Assembly: GCF_001519065.1 (NCBI RefSeq)
Contig: NZ_KQ954251.1
Span: 124,001 to 188,000, forward strand
DNA from: Novosphingobium sp. FSW06-99
GTDB taxonomy: Bacteria; Pseudomonadota; Alphaproteobacteria; Sphingomonadales; Sphingomonadaceae
Length of the DNA stretch: 64,000 nt
Direction: 5' to 3'
The notes under the pieces are model-generated. The model had not been told where the DNA came from and ran no database searches. It saw nothing but the letters and a program-made list of their open reading frames with translations. Numbering within the stretch: the first letter of the stretch is position 1; the number at the start of each line of letters is the position of its first letter. Below are positions 27,672 to 37,984 of this stretch, piece after piece. The position numbers were made by a program, and so were the translations under genes.

Positions 27672-27686
27672 CTCCGATCTCCCAAA

Positions 27687-27709
27687 AATCGTTCTTCAAT
27701 CGAACGATT
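27687..27709. promoter_or_regulatory. Palindrome between the receptor and nitroreductase genes
   Basis: AATCGTTC (27687-27694), 7-base spacer, GAACGATT (27702-27709), a perfect 8-bp inverted repeat. On the minus strand it is followed by a TTTTT tract, so it could terminate the receptor transcript. It lies only some 15 bases before the nitroreductase start, so an operator is just as likely. Confidence 0.45.
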
Positions 27710-27749
27710 AAACGGATTCAGAGGTTGGGCAAGAGCTCTTTTGACAGGC

Positions 27750-30700
27750 TTAGAAACGCACCCGAGCGGTCATGCGGAAATAGCGCCCCATGATCGCATC
27801 GAATTCGCGGTTCGTGCTGAATTCGGGCACGGTGCCCGCATATGTCACACCCAGATTGAACACGTTGTTCACTTGCAGACGCAGGTCAAAGTGTTCGTTC
27901 ACCCGCAGGCCAACAGAAGTGTTGACCATCCAGTACGGGCTGATGCGCGGATATTCATAGGTATTGGCTCCGGCATTGGGATCGACCTCGGTCGGGCCAT
28001 AATAAACCACCGTCCACAACCAGTCGAACGTCTTGGTCATCCAGTGGAAGTTGCCGTTGATCGCGTCGACAGGATCGCCGCGATCACCCAGTACAAGCTG
28101 CTGATCCTGCGTTCCCAGCTTGGTGTAGTGACGATAGGTGTGCAGATATGTCGCGGAAATGTTGAATGCCCCGGCGGATGCAGGCAGACCGACGCGCGAA
28201 AGCGGCAGGCTGTAATCGAGACCCATCTGCAACGCGCGGAATGCTTCAACGCCGATATTGGTGAAATTGTCAGTGAAGTTGCTGATCTGGCCCGACGCAT
28301 CACGGGTAAATGTGCTGCAATAGGGATTGTTGGGATAGTTGCTCGAATCGTAGCAGCCTTGCAATTCAGCGGCGATACCAGGTTCGGTGATTTCATTGGT
28401 GATCGTGATGCTGACATAGTCGGCCGTGAGCTTGAGCCCCCTGATGAATCCGGGATTGGCCTGAACGCCAAAGGTCCAGCTCTTCGAAAGTTCGTTGTTC
28501 AAATGGGTGTTGCCGCCCGAACTGCCCTCGATCGTGAGGTGATCGATGTTCGAAATGAACGTGGCGGTGTTGATCCCGGCGGCGGCGCAATTTGCCGCGC
28601 GGGTCGCCGGGTTGGGGCCGCTTGTCACGTTGGTCTTGTCGCACGGGTCGGTCGTGCTGACTGCGCCTTCAAACACCGAACCGGTTGGGGCAAACGCTTC
28701 GGTGACTGCAGGTTCGCGGAACGACCGGGTATAGTTGCCCCGGAACGTGATCCCGGCCACGGGAGCATAGTTACCGCCAGCGGTGTAGGAGAAGAAGCCG
28801 CCGTTCAGGCTGTTGTCGGTATAACGCCCAGCGCCATGGAACGTCAGTTCGTGCACCAACGGGATGTGCTGGTCGGCGCCGATCAACGGCACGGTCAATT
28901 CGCCAAACGCTTCATGCGTGTGGTACGATCCGGTCACCGGGGTAATCGGGATCGAATTGCCATATTGCGTATAGGTGCCGTCTGATTGCAATTGCCCGCG
29001 GAAGAACGCGCCTGGATCGAAATTCTGGCTTTCGCGCCGCGCTTCCACACCCACGGCAAATTTTACGTCGCCTGCGGGCAGGTGAACCAGATCGCCCTTG
29101 AGGTCGGCAACAAAGTCAAACTGCGTGTCGATCTGGTGGGTTGTGGCGATGGCCGTCACGTAATCGATCGCGGCCTGGCTCGCATTGTTTAACCCGAAGA
29201 TGTCGAGCGGGGCGCACGTGCTGCTCAACGTGGCGATGGCGGCGCTGGTATAGCCGGCGGCGCAAGGCATGGTACCCGACGCGACACCGCCGTTGACCGT
29301 TTCGCCAATCGCGTTGTAGAAATTTTGCGTGACCAACTGGGTTTGTCTGGTCGTCGTGGTCGACTGACCATAGTTCAGCGTCACATCCCATCGCAGCGAA
29401 TGGGTGCCGAGCATGAAATCGCCATCGATGCCGCCAACAGAGCGGAACAGATACGACGTCGAGGTGAAAGCCCCCGTGGCAAGGTCGGTATTCGCACGCG
29501 CCAGATAGAACGTTCCATCCTGACCGGGCGTGCCGATCGCGGCCTGCAGCGTGGCGCGATCGGCCGCACTCAGGAATGGGTTGGCAGTGCTGAGCGCAAG
29601 GTTGCCGTTGACCGTGCCCGCCGGGCCGAACAAGTCGGTGCTGTAATAAGGTTGGGCCTCGACATTGGTGGCGGTGTTGCGGCCCCACCACAATTCACCA
29701 TGCACCCGCAGATGATCGCTGACGTCAAAATGCCCGAGCAACGTGCCCTGGATGCGGTTGCTGTTGGTCAGCAGGTTGCCGAAATTTCCGATCGGAAAGC
29801 CGCTGCCGCCGCCCTCGGTATAGCCGGTGCCGGTCGGCGTGCCGTTGACAAAGGGAACGAGTTTGCCCTGGTTGTTGAAATAGAGCGTCTGGCCGGCCGC
29901 GTTGGTTACGCCGGCGCCGGTCGGGCCGAAGTAAAAGGGAATGCTGTCGGCCGCGAGCGGGATGCCGGTGTTGGGGAACCCGTTGTAACGCAGGCCTCCA
30001 GTGTAGGCGATGTTCTGGTACGGCGAATTATTGAGCGGCAGATCGTAGAAATTGGCATTGGCGCCGGTCACATCGCGCTGGGCGGTGGTCAGGCCATCCT
30101 GGTGATCGTAATAGACGTTCAGCGTGATATTGCCGCGCCCGCCGGCGAAATTCTTGCCCGCGAGCAGCGAGAAATTATAGTCGTGCCCGTCGCCTTTTTC
30201 GGAAATCCCGTCAGAGCTGGTCAGTTCGATGCCCTGATAATCGTGCTTCAGGATCACGTTGACAGTACCGGCAATCGCGTCGGCACCGTAAATCGGCGCG
30301 CCGCCAACCGACACGATATCGATGGATTGAACCAGGCCGGGCGCGATTGTGCCCAGATCTACCGGGGTGCCGACCGAGGCGCCAAACAGCGAAGACGTGG
30401 CTGCGCCGACAAAGCGGTTGCCATTGACCAGCGTCAGCGTGCGCTGCGAGCCGAGGTTGTAGAGATTGATAAAGGTCTGGCCCGCGCCAAACGAGCCTTG
30501 GGCGCCGACCGGGCTGTTGCCCGGTACGCCGAATACCGGCAGCGAAGTCAGCGCTTGGCCGATATTGGTATAGCCCATGTCGTTGATCACCTGGCCAGTG
30601 ATCGTCTGCACCGGCTGGTCAGACACCTTTTGCGAAACGCGTGTACCGGTGACGATGATGGTATCCGCGCAAGGTGCGGTCGGGTCGAGTTCGCAGGGCT

Positions 30701-30824
30701 TCTTGATATTGGCGGCGGCATCGGACGCAGTGTCCGCCAACGCGGGCGAGACGATCGCCAGTGTGATGGCAAGTGCGGTCGAGCCGAGGCACAGATTCCT
30801 GCGCGCTGCTGTCTTGGTATGCAT
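27750..30824 (-). CDS. TonB-dependent receptor
   Basis: Outer-membrane beta-barrel of 1024 residues for energy-dependent uptake of a large solute. The N-terminal signal peptide is STALAITLAIVSPALA, followed by TIIVTGTRVSQKV (start of the plug, which carries GQVINDMGYTNIGQALTSLP and LVNGNRF), a long barrel, and the terminal YFRMTARVRF ending in Phe as outer-membrane proteins do. ATG 30824 was chosen; a G-run lies upstream. An in-frame extension to 30914 has no signal-like character. Substrate is unknown: no siderophore or polysaccharide genes are near. Confidence 0.93.
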   Translation of the reverse strand: MHTKTAARRNLCLGSTALAITLAIVSPALADTASDAAANIKKPCELDPTAPCADTIIVTGTRVSQKVSDQPVQTITGQVINDMGYTNIGQALTSLPVFGVPGNSPVGAQGSFGAGQTFINLYNLGSQRTLTLVNGNRFVGAATSSLFGASVGTPVDLGTIAPGLVQSIDIVSVGGAPIYGADAIAGTVNVILKHDYQGIELTSSDGISEKGDGHDYNFSLLAGKNFAGGRGNITLNVYYDHQDGLTTAQRDVTGANANFYDLPLNNSPYQNIAYTGGLRYNGFPNTGIPLAADSIPFYFGPTGAGVTNAAGQTLYFNNQGKLVPFVNGTPTGTGYTEGGGSGFPIGNFGNLLTNSNRIQGTLLGHFDVSDHLRVHGELWWGRNTATNVEAQPYYSTDLFGPAGTVNGNLALSTANPFLSAADRATLQAAIGTPGQDGTFYLARANTDLATGAFTSTSYLFRSVGGIDGDFMLGTHSLRWDVTLNYGQSTTTTRQTQLVTQNFYNAIGETVNGGVASGTMPCAAGYTSAAIATLSSTCAPLDIFGLNNASQAAIDYVTAIATTHQIDTQFDFVADLKGDLVHLPAGDVKFAVGVEARRESQNFDPGAFFRGQLQSDGTYTQYGNSIPITPVTGSYHTHEAFGELTVPLIGADQHIPLVHELTFHGAGRYTDNSLNGGFFSYTAGGNYAPVAGITFRGNYTRSFREPAVTEAFAPTGSVFEGAVSTTDPCDKTNVTSGPNPATRAANCAAAGINTATFISNIDHLTIEGSSGGNTHLNNELSKSWTFGVQANPGFIRGLKLTADYVSITITNEITEPGIAAELQGCYDSSNYPNNPYCSTFTRDASGQISNFTDNFTNIGVEAFRALQMGLDYSLPLSRVGLPASAGAFNISATYLHTYRHYTKLGTQDQQLVLGDRGDPVDAINGNFHWMTKTFDWLWTVVYYGPTEVDPNAGANTYEYPRISPYWMVNTSVGLRVNEHFDLRLQVNNVFNLGVTYAGTVPEFSTNREFDAIMGRYFRMTARVRF

Positions 30825-31045
30825 CAAAAAGGACCCCCCTTTTTTTGAGATTCCCAACACAAACATGCCTTTTGGGCAGTGCGCAATAGTTAAATATGAA
30901 ACGGGTTTGCCCAATAGGTCAGGCGAATCGCCGTTTTTCCTGTGCTTGTGCCGTTCACCATCGTTTGCGGTCCGACGATTGAGCCAACGGCCTGTGACAG
31001 ATCTGCAACAGAAAGTGCGTGGTAAAGGCTGCGTTCACCAACACC

Positions 31046-31082
31046 AAGAAAAAGCGCGCCAAATCAGTGTGATTCGGCGCGC
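31046..31082 (-). terminator. Rho-independent terminator of hemA
   Basis: On the plus strand GCGCGCC (31054-31060) pairs with GGCGCGC (31076-31082) and AATCA (31062-31066) with TGATT (31070-31074), around a 3-base loop. Read on the minus strand the hairpin is followed by TTTTTCT. It lies about 25 bases after the hemA stop. The remaining bases to the receptor start hold its promoter region but no clear box. Confidence 0.85.
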
Positions 31083-31105
31083 GGGTTCTGTACCGGAAAT
31101 TGTTG

Positions 31106-32326
31106 TCAGGCGGCCTTGCGGCGTTCCAGTTCGAGCCTTTGCCAGATTTCGACCAGCGCGGCGGTCAGTTCGGCCATCATTGCGGGGGTGTGCTGCGGGC
31201 CGGGGGTGAAGCGCAGGCGTTCGGTGCCGCGCGGGACGGTGGGGAAATTGATTGGTTGCACATAGACGCCATATTCGGCCAGCAGGATGTCGCTGACCTT
31301 TTTGGCGCGCACCGGATCGCCGACCATCAGCGGCACGATATGGGTGGTCGATGGCATCACCGGCAGACCGGCCTCGGCGAACAGTGTCTTCAGCATGGCG
31401 GCGGCGGCGGCCTGCCCGTCGCGCTCCACGCTCGATGCCTTCAGGTGCCGCACGGCGGCCAGCACGCCCGCCACCAGCACCGGTGACAGCGAGGTGGTGA
31501 AGATGAACCCCGGGGCATAAGACCGGATCACGTCGATGATGCGGCGATCGGCGGCGATATAGCCGCCCATCACGCCGAACGCCTTGCCCAGCGTGCCCTC
31601 GATGATGTCGATGCGGTGTGCGGCCTCGTCGCGTTCGGAAATGCCGCCGCCGCGCGCGCCATACATGCCCACGGCATGCACTTCGTCGATATAAGTCAGC
31701 GCATTGTATTTTTCGGCAAGGTCGCAGATGGCGTGGATCGGTGCGATGTCGGCATCCATCGAATAGACGCTTTCAAACGCGATCAGTTTGGGCAGGTCGG
31801 GATCGGTTTCGGCGAGCAGTTGTTCGAGGTGTTCGACATCGTTGTGGCGGAACACGCGCTTTTCCGCGCCCGAATTGCGGATGCCCGCGATCATCGAAGC
31901 GTGGTTCAATTCGTCGGAAAAGATCACGCAACCGGGCAGGATGCGCGCCAGCGTCGACAGCGTGGCATCGTTGGAGACATAGCCCGAAGTGAACAGCAGC
32001 GCGCCTTCCTTACCATGCAGGTCGGCCAGTTCGTGTTCCAGATCGATGTGGTAATGAGTGTTGCCGCCGATATTGCGGGTGCCGCCCGATCCGGCGCCGA
32101 CATCGTGCAGCGCCTCTTCCATCGCGGCGATCACTTTGGGATGCTGGCCCATCGCCAGATAGTCGTTAGAGCACCACACGGTGATCGGCTTTGGCCCGTT
32201 GTGGCCGGCAAAGCAGCGCGCGTTGGGAAACGCGCCCTTGTTGCGCAGGATATCGATGAAGACCCGGTAGCGTCCCTCGGAATGCAGCCGATCAATCGCG
32301 GAATCGAAAACCTGCTCGTAATTCAC
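31106..32326 (-). CDS. hemA: 5-aminolevulinate synthase
   Basis: PLP enzyme that condenses glycine and succinyl-CoA to 5-aminolevulinate, the first step of heme synthesis by the C4 route typical of alphaproteobacteria. The PLP lysine is in [15 protein letters not shown] at about residue 248; also visible are [25 protein letters not shown] and FIFTTSLSP. The 406 residues match the family. GTG 32326 ([13 protein letters not shown]) was chosen because GGAG lies 7 bases upstream; the frame extends to 32602 without similarity. Confidence 0.97.
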   Translation of the reverse strand: MNYEQVFDSAIDRLHSEGRYRVFIDILRNKGAFPNARCFAGHNGPKPITVWCSNDYLAMGQHPKVIAAMEEALHDVGAGSGGTRNIGGNTHYHIDLEHELADLHGKEGALLFTSGYVSNDATLSTLARILPGCVIFSDELNHASMIAGIRNSGAEKRVFRHNDVEHLEQLLAETDPDLPKLIAFESVYSMDADIAPIHAICDLAEKYNALTYIDEVHAVGMYGARGGGISERDEAAHRIDIIEGTLGKAFGVMGGYIAADRRIIDVIRSYAPGFIFTTSLSPVLVAGVLAAVRHLKASSVERDGQAAAAAMLKTLFAEAGLPVMPSTTHIVPLMVGDPVRAKKVSDILLAEYGVYVQPINFPTVPRGTERLRFTPGPQHTPAMMAELTAALVEIWQRLELERRKAA

Positions 32327-32492
32327 CCGCCGCTCCTTTTGCTTCGGGAGGCCTTGCCAGCCCCCGGCGGTCTGTGTTGCCCGATTTTTTACCCATCGTG
32401 CCGGATTTGCCATCGCTCTACCTGTGTTCGGGGGCAAATGCCAACCTGATTTAAGGTATAGTCGATGAACGCTCTGCCCGTTGTGACATGGG

Positions 32493-33293
32493 TCAAAATA
32501 CGTCGGACCGGCCCAGACCGGATGCAGCGAGCGCAGAAGAAAGTTCGCCAAGGCCCGCCTCGTCGCGGGTAAACAGCGCCAGATCGGGCGCGCGCCGTTC
32601 AAAGTGCTGGTCGCGCGTCAGCCAGGCGATGCGCCGTGCGATCCCGTCGGCACCATCGATCAGCCTTACGCCGGGCCCAAACGCGGCCCCCAGTGCCTCT
32701 GCAATCAACGGAAAATGGGTGCAGGCCAGCACCACCGTATCGATGCGATCGCCGTGCGGCATGGCGCGCAACGCGGCCACCGCGCGGTCGATCGCCGCCT
32801 GATCGACCGGGTGTCCGCGCAATTGCGCTTCGGCGGCTGTCACCAGATCGGGTGCGCCATGGCGCAGCAATACCTTGTCTGCGGCGAATTCGGCTTCCAG
32901 CCGGTCGACATAGCCCTGGCGGATGGTCGCCTCGGTGCCGAGCAGGCCGATCACCCCGGTTTGAGTCAGTGCGGCGGCGGGCTTGATCGCGGGCACGGTG
33001 CCGACGATCGGCACTTCGAGCACATCGCGCACCGCCGCCAGCGCAATTGTCGAGGCGGTGTTGCAGGCGATGCACACCAGGCGCGGGCGTAGCCGCTCGG
33101 TCATCCGCCCAAGTAGCCCCGACACGCGCGCGGCCACTTCAGCCTCGGTCTTCTGGCCATAAGGCAGCCCGGCGTTGTCGGCGACATAGATCACCGGCGC
33201 CTGCGGCAGCACGCGGCGCAGCGCGGCCAGCACCGACAGACCGCCTACGCCGGAATCGAACATCAGGATCGGGGCTGCGGGATCAATGGGCAT
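32493..33293 (-). CDS. murI: Glutamate racemase
   Basis: Makes D-glutamate for peptidoglycan. Catalytic features: [12 protein letters not shown] at the N-terminus, the first Cys in [12 protein letters not shown] near residue 80 and the second in [13 protein letters not shown] near 190. The 266 residues match MurI. ATG 33293 was taken; the TTG just before it is unnecessary. It lies 166 bases upstream of hemA on the same strand; no promoter was identified in that gap. Confidence 0.95.
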   Translation of the reverse strand: MPIDPAAPILMFDSGVGGLSVLAALRRVLPQAPVIYVADNAGLPYGQKTEAEVAARVSGLLGRMTERLRPRLVCIACNTASTIALAAVRDVLEVPIVGTVPAIKPAAALTQTGVIGLLGTEATIRQGYVDRLEAEFAADKVLLRHGAPDLVTAAEAQLRGHPVDQAAIDRAVAALRAMPHGDRIDTVVLACTHFPLIAEALGAAFGPGVRLIDGADGIARRIAWLTRDQHFERRAPDLALFTRDEAGLGELSSALAASGLGRSDVF

Positions 33294-33317
33294 CAATATC
33301 GTGCAATCGCCATTTTG

Positions 33318-33420
33318 CCCTCCCCCTCAGGGGCAGGGTTGGGTGAGGGTGTATCACGGCCGCGGCATGCGCGGCCGTGCGGGCTTCAAATACCCCACCC
33401 CAACCCCTTCCCAGAGGGGA
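33318..33420. repeat. Compound palindromic repeat between murI and plsY
   Basis: The outer arms (CCCTCAGGGGCAGGGTTGGG region, 33318-33354, and its imperfect reverse complement, 33388-33420) enclose a perfect inner hairpin CACGGCCGC...GCGGCCGTG (33355-33379). It lies between two divergent genes, so it is not placed as a terminator. Composition resembles the 9566-9704 element but the sequence is a different type. Confidence 0.7.
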
Positions 33421-33530
33421 GTGGTTTTCGGGGCGAAAGGCGAACGGTCCGGCCATGATCGATCATGCTATGGCGACTTGCGTCAAAAACATCTAGTGGT
33501 CCGCCCCGCATGTTCTGAAAGGTTTCTTGC

Positions 33531-34130
33531 ATGATCGGCGAACCCTTGCGCCTGGCGCTCTATGCTGCGGCCCTTGGCTATCTGTTAGGATCGGTGCCGT
33601 TCGGCCTGATTCTGGCGCGGCTTGGCGGGGCGGGCGATCTGCGCGCGGTGGGATCGGGCAATATCGGCGCGACCAATGTGCTGCGCACCGGGCGCAAGGG
33701 GCTGGCGGCGGCGACCCTGCTGCTCGATCTGGCCAAGGGCGCGGGCGCGGTGCTGCTGGCCCGTGCACTATGGCCAGGATCGGAAACCGCGGCTGCGGCG
33801 GGCGCGGTGATCGGGCATTGCTATCCGGCGTGGCTGCGTTTTCATGGTGGCAAGGGTGTGGCGACGCTGATGGGCGTGTCGCTCGCGCTCGCCTGGCCGA
33901 TCGGGCTGACTTATGCGGTGGTGTGGCTGGGCATGCTGTATTTTTCGCGGATATCGTCGCTGTCGGGCATGAGCGCAGCGGTGGCGGCGCCGATTGCCGC
34001 GCTGGCGCTGGGCGATCTGGCCTATGCGCAAGTGCTGGCGCCGCTGGCCGCGCTGGTGCTGTGGTTGCACAAGGCCAATATCGCCCGGCTGCGCGCCGGA
34101 ACCGAGCCGCGCGTCGGCAAGGGCACATGA
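33531..34130 (+). CDS. plsY: Glycerol-3-phosphate acyltransferase (acyl-phosphate type)
   Basis: Integral membrane enzyme that transfers an acyl group from acyl-phosphate to sn-glycerol-3-phosphate, starting phospholipid synthesis. Conserved motifs: GYLLGSVPFGLILARL (motif 1, about residues 16-31), GSGNIGATNVLRT (about 42-54) and HGGKGVATLMG (about 105-115). The 199 residues with about seven hydrophobic segments match PlsY. ATG 33531; the stop overlaps the dprA start by 4 bases. Confidence 0.95.
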   Translation: MIGEPLRLALYAAALGYLLGSVPFGLILARLGGAGDLRAVGSGNIGATNVLRTGRKGLAAATLLLDLAKGAGAVLLARALWPGSETAAAAGAVIGHCYPAWLRFHGGKGVATLMGVSLALAWPIGLTYAVVWLGMLYFSRISSLSGMSAAVAAPIAALALGDLAYAQVLAPLAALVLWLHKANIARLRAGTEPRVGKGT

Positions 34131-35236
34131 CCCAGGGCCCCGACGCCGCCGAACGGTTTGCCCGCATCCGGCTGTTGCGCTCGCCCAATGTCGGGCCGGT
34201 TACCTATTACCAGCTGCTGCGGCGGTTCGGTTCGGCGCGCGCGGCCTTGCCCGCGCTGCCCGATCTGGCGGCGCGGGGCGGGGCGGCCTATCGGCTGGCC
34301 CCGGCCGAGCGGATCGAGGCGGAACTGGCCGCCGGCGCGCGCTATCTGTTCCACGACGATGCCGATTATCCGTTGACCTTGCTGACCGTCGAAACCCCGC
34401 CGCCGGTGATCACGGTGCGCGGCAATCCGGCCTTGTTCGATCAGCCCGGTGTGGCGATTGTCGGCGCGCGCAATGCCTCGGCAGGCGCGGTGCGGCTGGC
34501 CCGCGATTTTGCCCACGGGCTGGCGGGACGCGGGTTTGCGGTGATTTCGGGGCTGGCGCGCGGGATCGACGCGGCGGCGCATCGCGGCGCGCTGGGGGCG
34601 ACGCATGGCGATGGCGGCACGATTGCGGTGATCGCGGGCGGGATCGACGTGGTCTACCCGCCCGAACACGCCCAGTTGCAGGACCAGATTGCCGAACAAG
34701 GCCTGCTGGTGGCCGAAATGCCCCCCGGTACAGAGCCACAGGCGCGCCATTTCCCATCGCGCAACCGTATCATTGCCGGGCTGGCGGCGGGCACCGTGGT
34801 GGTCGAGGCGGCGCTCAAATCGGGATCGCTGATCACCGCGCGGCTGGCCGCCGAATGCGGGCGCGAAGTGATGGCGGTGCCCGGATCGCCGCTCGATGCC
34901 CGCGCGCACGGGTGCAACCAGTTGATCCGCGAAGGCGCCATCCTGGTGCAGAGCGCCGACGACATTGCCGAACTGGTGCAGACGTTTGAGGGCACGGCGC
35001 GCTCGACGTTCCGCGATGGCGGCTTTGCCGGCTATGACCGCGCGGCCACCGACCTTGAACCCGGTGGCGCGAGGGTCGACGCGATCGCGGGCCTGCTCGG
35101 CATGGCGCCGGTCAGTGTCGATGAAGTGATCCGGCAGAGCGGCGCTGCGCCCGGCACGGTGCTTGATGCCCTGCTCGATCTGGAACTGGCCGGCCGGCTG
35201 GTGCGCCATGCCGGGGGCAGGGTCAGTCTGGTGTAG
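34127..35236 (+). CDS. dprA: DNA-processing protein DprA
   Basis: Binds incoming single-stranded DNA during natural transformation and loads RecA. The Rossmann-like core has VAIVGARNASAGAVRLARDF at about 104-123, ISGLARGIDAAAH, HFPSRNRIIAGLA and LITARLAAECGREV; a C-terminal winged-helix-like domain follows (about 305-369). The N-terminal HhH/SAM-like part includes SPNVGPVTYYQLLRRFG. Length 369. The start ATG overlaps plsY (ATGA). It is present in many non-transformable bacteria, so competence is not implied. Confidence 0.95.
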   Translation: MTQGPDAAERFARIRLLRSPNVGPVTYYQLLRRFGSARAALPALPDLAARGGAAYRLAPAERIEAELAAGARYLFHDDADYPLTLLTVETPPPVITVRGNPALFDQPGVAIVGARNASAGAVRLARDFAHGLAGRGFAVISGLARGIDAAAHRGALGATHGDGGTIAVIAGGIDVVYPPEHAQLQDQIAEQGLLVAEMPPGTEPQARHFPSRNRIIAGLAAGTVVVEAALKSGSLITARLAAECGREVMAVPGSPLDARAHGCNQLIREGAILVQSADDIAELVQTFEGTARSTFRDGGFAGYDRAATDLEPGGARVDAIAGLLGMAPVSVDEVIRQSGAAPGTVLDALLDLELAGRLVRHAGGRVSLV

Positions 35237-35308
35237 AAAGGCTTGACGCATCGGGGCGCCATTGCCCACCATCGCGCGTACGTACACGAGAAGGCAGTCC
35301 GTAAGTTC

Positions 35309-37921
35309 ATGCAATTGGTCATCGTAGAATCCCCGGCCAAGGCCAAAACCATCGAAAAGTATCTGGGCCCCGGCTTCAAGGTGCTGGCCTCGTACGGCCA
35401 TGTCCGCGATCTGCCGGTCAAGGACGGCTCGGTGCGGCCCGACGAAGACTTTGCCATGGATTGGGAACTCTATGGCGACAAGGCCGCGCGCGTAAAGGCG
35501 ATCACCGATGCGGCCAAGGGCGCCGATCGTCTGATCCTGGCGACCGACCCTGATCGCGAGGGAGAGGCCATTTCGTGGCACGTGCGCGAATTGCTGTCGA
35601 AGCGGCGCGCGCTGCCCAAGGATGTGCAGCGGGTCACCTTCAATGCGATTACCAAGGCGACCGTGCTGGCGGCGATGGCCGCGCCGCGCGCGCTCGATCA
35701 GGATCTGATCGATGCCTATCTGGCGCGGCGCGCGCTCGACTATCTGTTCGGCTTTACGCTGTCGCCGGTGTTGTGGCGCAAGCTGCCCGGCGCCAAATCG
35801 GCGGGCCGGGTGCAATCGGTCGCCCTGCGCCTGATTGTCGAGCGCGAGCGCGAGATCGAGGCGTTCCGGTCGCAGGAATATTGGTCGGTGGCGGCCACGC
35901 TCGAACAGGGGGGCACCCCGTTCACCGCCCGGCTGGTCAAATTCGACGGCGAAAAGCTCGATCGCCTGTCGCTTGGCGATGAAGGCATCGCCCAGCGCGC
36001 CAAGGCCACGGTGGAGGCAGCGACCTTCCGCGTGGAAGATGTCGACACCCGCCCGACCCGGCGCCATCCGCAACCGCCGTTCACTACCTCGACGCTGCAA
36101 CAGGAAGCCGCGCGCAAGCTGGGCTTTTCGACCAGCCACACGATGCGCGTGGCGCAGACGCTGTATGAGGCGGGCGCGATCACCTATATGCGGACCGATG
36201 GCGTACAGATGGACTCATCGGCCATTTCCGCCGCGCGCAAAGTGATTTCCGACCGTTATGACGGGCATTACCTGCCAGAAAAGCCGCGCCATTACGAAAC
36301 CAAGGCGAAAAACGCGCAGGAAGCCCACGAGGCGATCCGGCCGACCGAGTTTACCCGCAACACCCATGGTTCGGGCGACGAGGCGCGGCTCTATGATCTG
36401 ATTTGGAAGCGCGCGCTGGCCAGCCAGATGGCCAGCGCCAATATCGAACGCACCACCGTCACCTTGCGCGAAGGCACCGGCAAACACGAACTGCGCGCCA
36501 CCGGGCAAGTCGTGCGCTTTGCCGGGTTTCTGGCGGTCTATGAAGAAGGTCGCGACCAGAAGGCCGATGCCGAAGACGATGAAAGCGGCCTGCTGCCGGC
36601 GATGCGCACCGGTGATCAGCCGGTCAAGCGCGGGGTCGAGGCGACCCAGCATTTCACCCAGCCGCCGCCGCGCTATTCCGAGGCGTCGCTGGTCAAGCGG
36701 CTGGAAGAACTGGGCATCGGGCGCCCTTCGACGTATGCCGCGACGATCCAGGTGATCAAGGATCGCAACTATGTGCGGGTCGAAAAGAACCGGTTCTTTG
36801 CCGAAGAATCTGGCCGGTTGCTGACCGCGTTTCTCGAACGCTTTTTCGACCGCTATGTCGCCTATGAATTCACCGCCGGGATGGAGGAAGAGCTTGACGA
36901 CGTGTCCGGCGGGCGCGGCGCGTGGAAAGACCTGCTGGCCAAGTTCTGGCGCGATTTCAAACCGAAATCCGATGAGGTGATGGAACGCAAGCCCAGCGAG
37001 GTGACCGCCGAGCTTGATACTTTCCTGGCCGATTATCTGTTTCCGCCGCGTCCCGACGGGTCTGACCCGCGCCTGTGCCCCAAATGCGGAGCGGGCCGCC
37101 TGTCGCTGCGCGGCGGGCGTTATGGTGCATTCGTGGCGTGCTCGAACTATCCCGAATGCAAGTTTACCCGCAAATTTGCGCAAGGTGCCGACAGTGGCGA
37201 CGGTGGCGCCGCCGACGACGCGGTGCTGGGCACCGATCCGGTATCGGGTCTGGAAGTGGTGCGCCGCACCGGGCGGTTCGGTCCTTATGTTCAACTGGGC
37301 GATGGCAAGGAGGCCAAGCGCGCCTCGATCCCCAAGGACATTCCCGAACTCGATCTCGACTGGGCGCTGAAACTGTTGTCGTTGCCGCGCGAAATCGGCG
37401 TGCATCCCGAAACGGGCAAGCCGATCACTGCGTCGATCGGTCGCTATGGGCCCTATCTGGCGCACGATGGCAAATATGGCCGGTTGCGCTCGACCGCCGA
37501 AGTGTTCGAAACCGGGATGAACGCGGCGGTGGTCAAGCTGGCCGAGGCTGCCGCCGGGGCCGGCGCACGCGGTGGACGCCAGGCTGCCGAACCCTTGAAA
37601 GTGTTTGGCCCGCATCCGGTATCGGGTGGCGAAATCCGCCTGCTGGCAGGCCGCTATGGCGCCTATGTCACCGATGGCACCACCAATGCCACGTTGCCCA
37701 AGGACAAGCCGACCGAGGCGCTGACGCTGGAAGAGGCGATTGCGCTGATCGACGCGCGGGCCGCCGCCGCTCCGGCCAAGGGACGCAAGAAAGCGCCCGC
37801 CAAAAAGGCCCCGGCCAAGAAGGCGGCGCCCAAGGATGGCGCCAAGAAAACGGCAACCAAAAAGGCCGCCCCGGCCAAGGCGAAGAAGCCCGCCGCCAAA
37901 AAGACAGCCGCTGCAGAATAG
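35309..37921 (+). CDS. topA: DNA topoisomerase I
   Basis: Relaxes negative supercoils (type IA). The Toprim domain starts LVIVESPAKAKTIEKYLG and contains DPDREGEAISWH; the catalytic Tyr is in ITYMRTDGVQMDSSAI at about residue 295. A C4 zinc finger (CPKCG...CSNYPECKF, about 590-620) is followed by further repeats of the GRYGPY(L/V) type and a Lys/Ala/Pro-rich tail (KKAPAKKAPAKKAAPK) of about 50 residues, as in other alphaproteobacteria. ATG 35309, 870 residues. It lies in a plsY-dprA-topA run. Confidence 0.96.
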   Translation: MQLVIVESPAKAKTIEKYLGPGFKVLASYGHVRDLPVKDGSVRPDEDFAMDWELYGDKAARVKAITDAAKGADRLILATDPDREGEAISWHVRELLSKRRALPKDVQRVTFNAITKATVLAAMAAPRALDQDLIDAYLARRALDYLFGFTLSPVLWRKLPGAKSAGRVQSVALRLIVEREREIEAFRSQEYWSVAATLEQGGTPFTARLVKFDGEKLDRLSLGDEGIAQRAKATVEAATFRVEDVDTRPTRRHPQPPFTTSTLQQEAARKLGFSTSHTMRVAQTLYEAGAITYMRTDGVQMDSSAISAARKVISDRYDGHYLPEKPRHYETKAKNAQEAHEAIRPTEFTRNTHGSGDEARLYDLIWKRALASQMASANIERTTVTLREGTGKHELRATGQVVRFAGFLAVYEEGRDQKADAEDDESGLLPAMRTGDQPVKRGVEATQHFTQPPPRYSEASLVKRLEELGIGRPSTYAATIQVIKDRNYVRVEKNRFFAEESGRLLTAFLERFFDRYVAYEFTAGMEEELDDVSGGRGAWKDLLAKFWRDFKPKSDEVMERKPSEVTAELDTFLADYLFPPRPDGSDPRLCPKCGAGRLSLRGGRYGAFVACSNYPECKFTRKFAQGADSGDGGAADDAVLGTDPVSGLEVVRRTGRFGPYVQLGDGKEAKRASIPKDIPELDLDWALKLLSLPREIGVHPETGKPITASIGRYGPYLAHDGKYGRLRSTAEVFETGMNAAVVKLAEAAAGAGARGGRQAAEPLKVFGPHPVSGGEIRLLAGRYGAYVTDGTTNATLPKDKPTEALTLEEAIALIDARAAAAPAKGRKKAPAKKAPAKKAAPKDGAKKTATKKAAPAKAKKPAAKKTAAAE

Positions 37922-37984
37922 GTCGTGGATAGCCGGGGGCAGGGGGCTTGTCGCCTCGTCCCCGGCGGCTAAAGCCTGCTGGTT

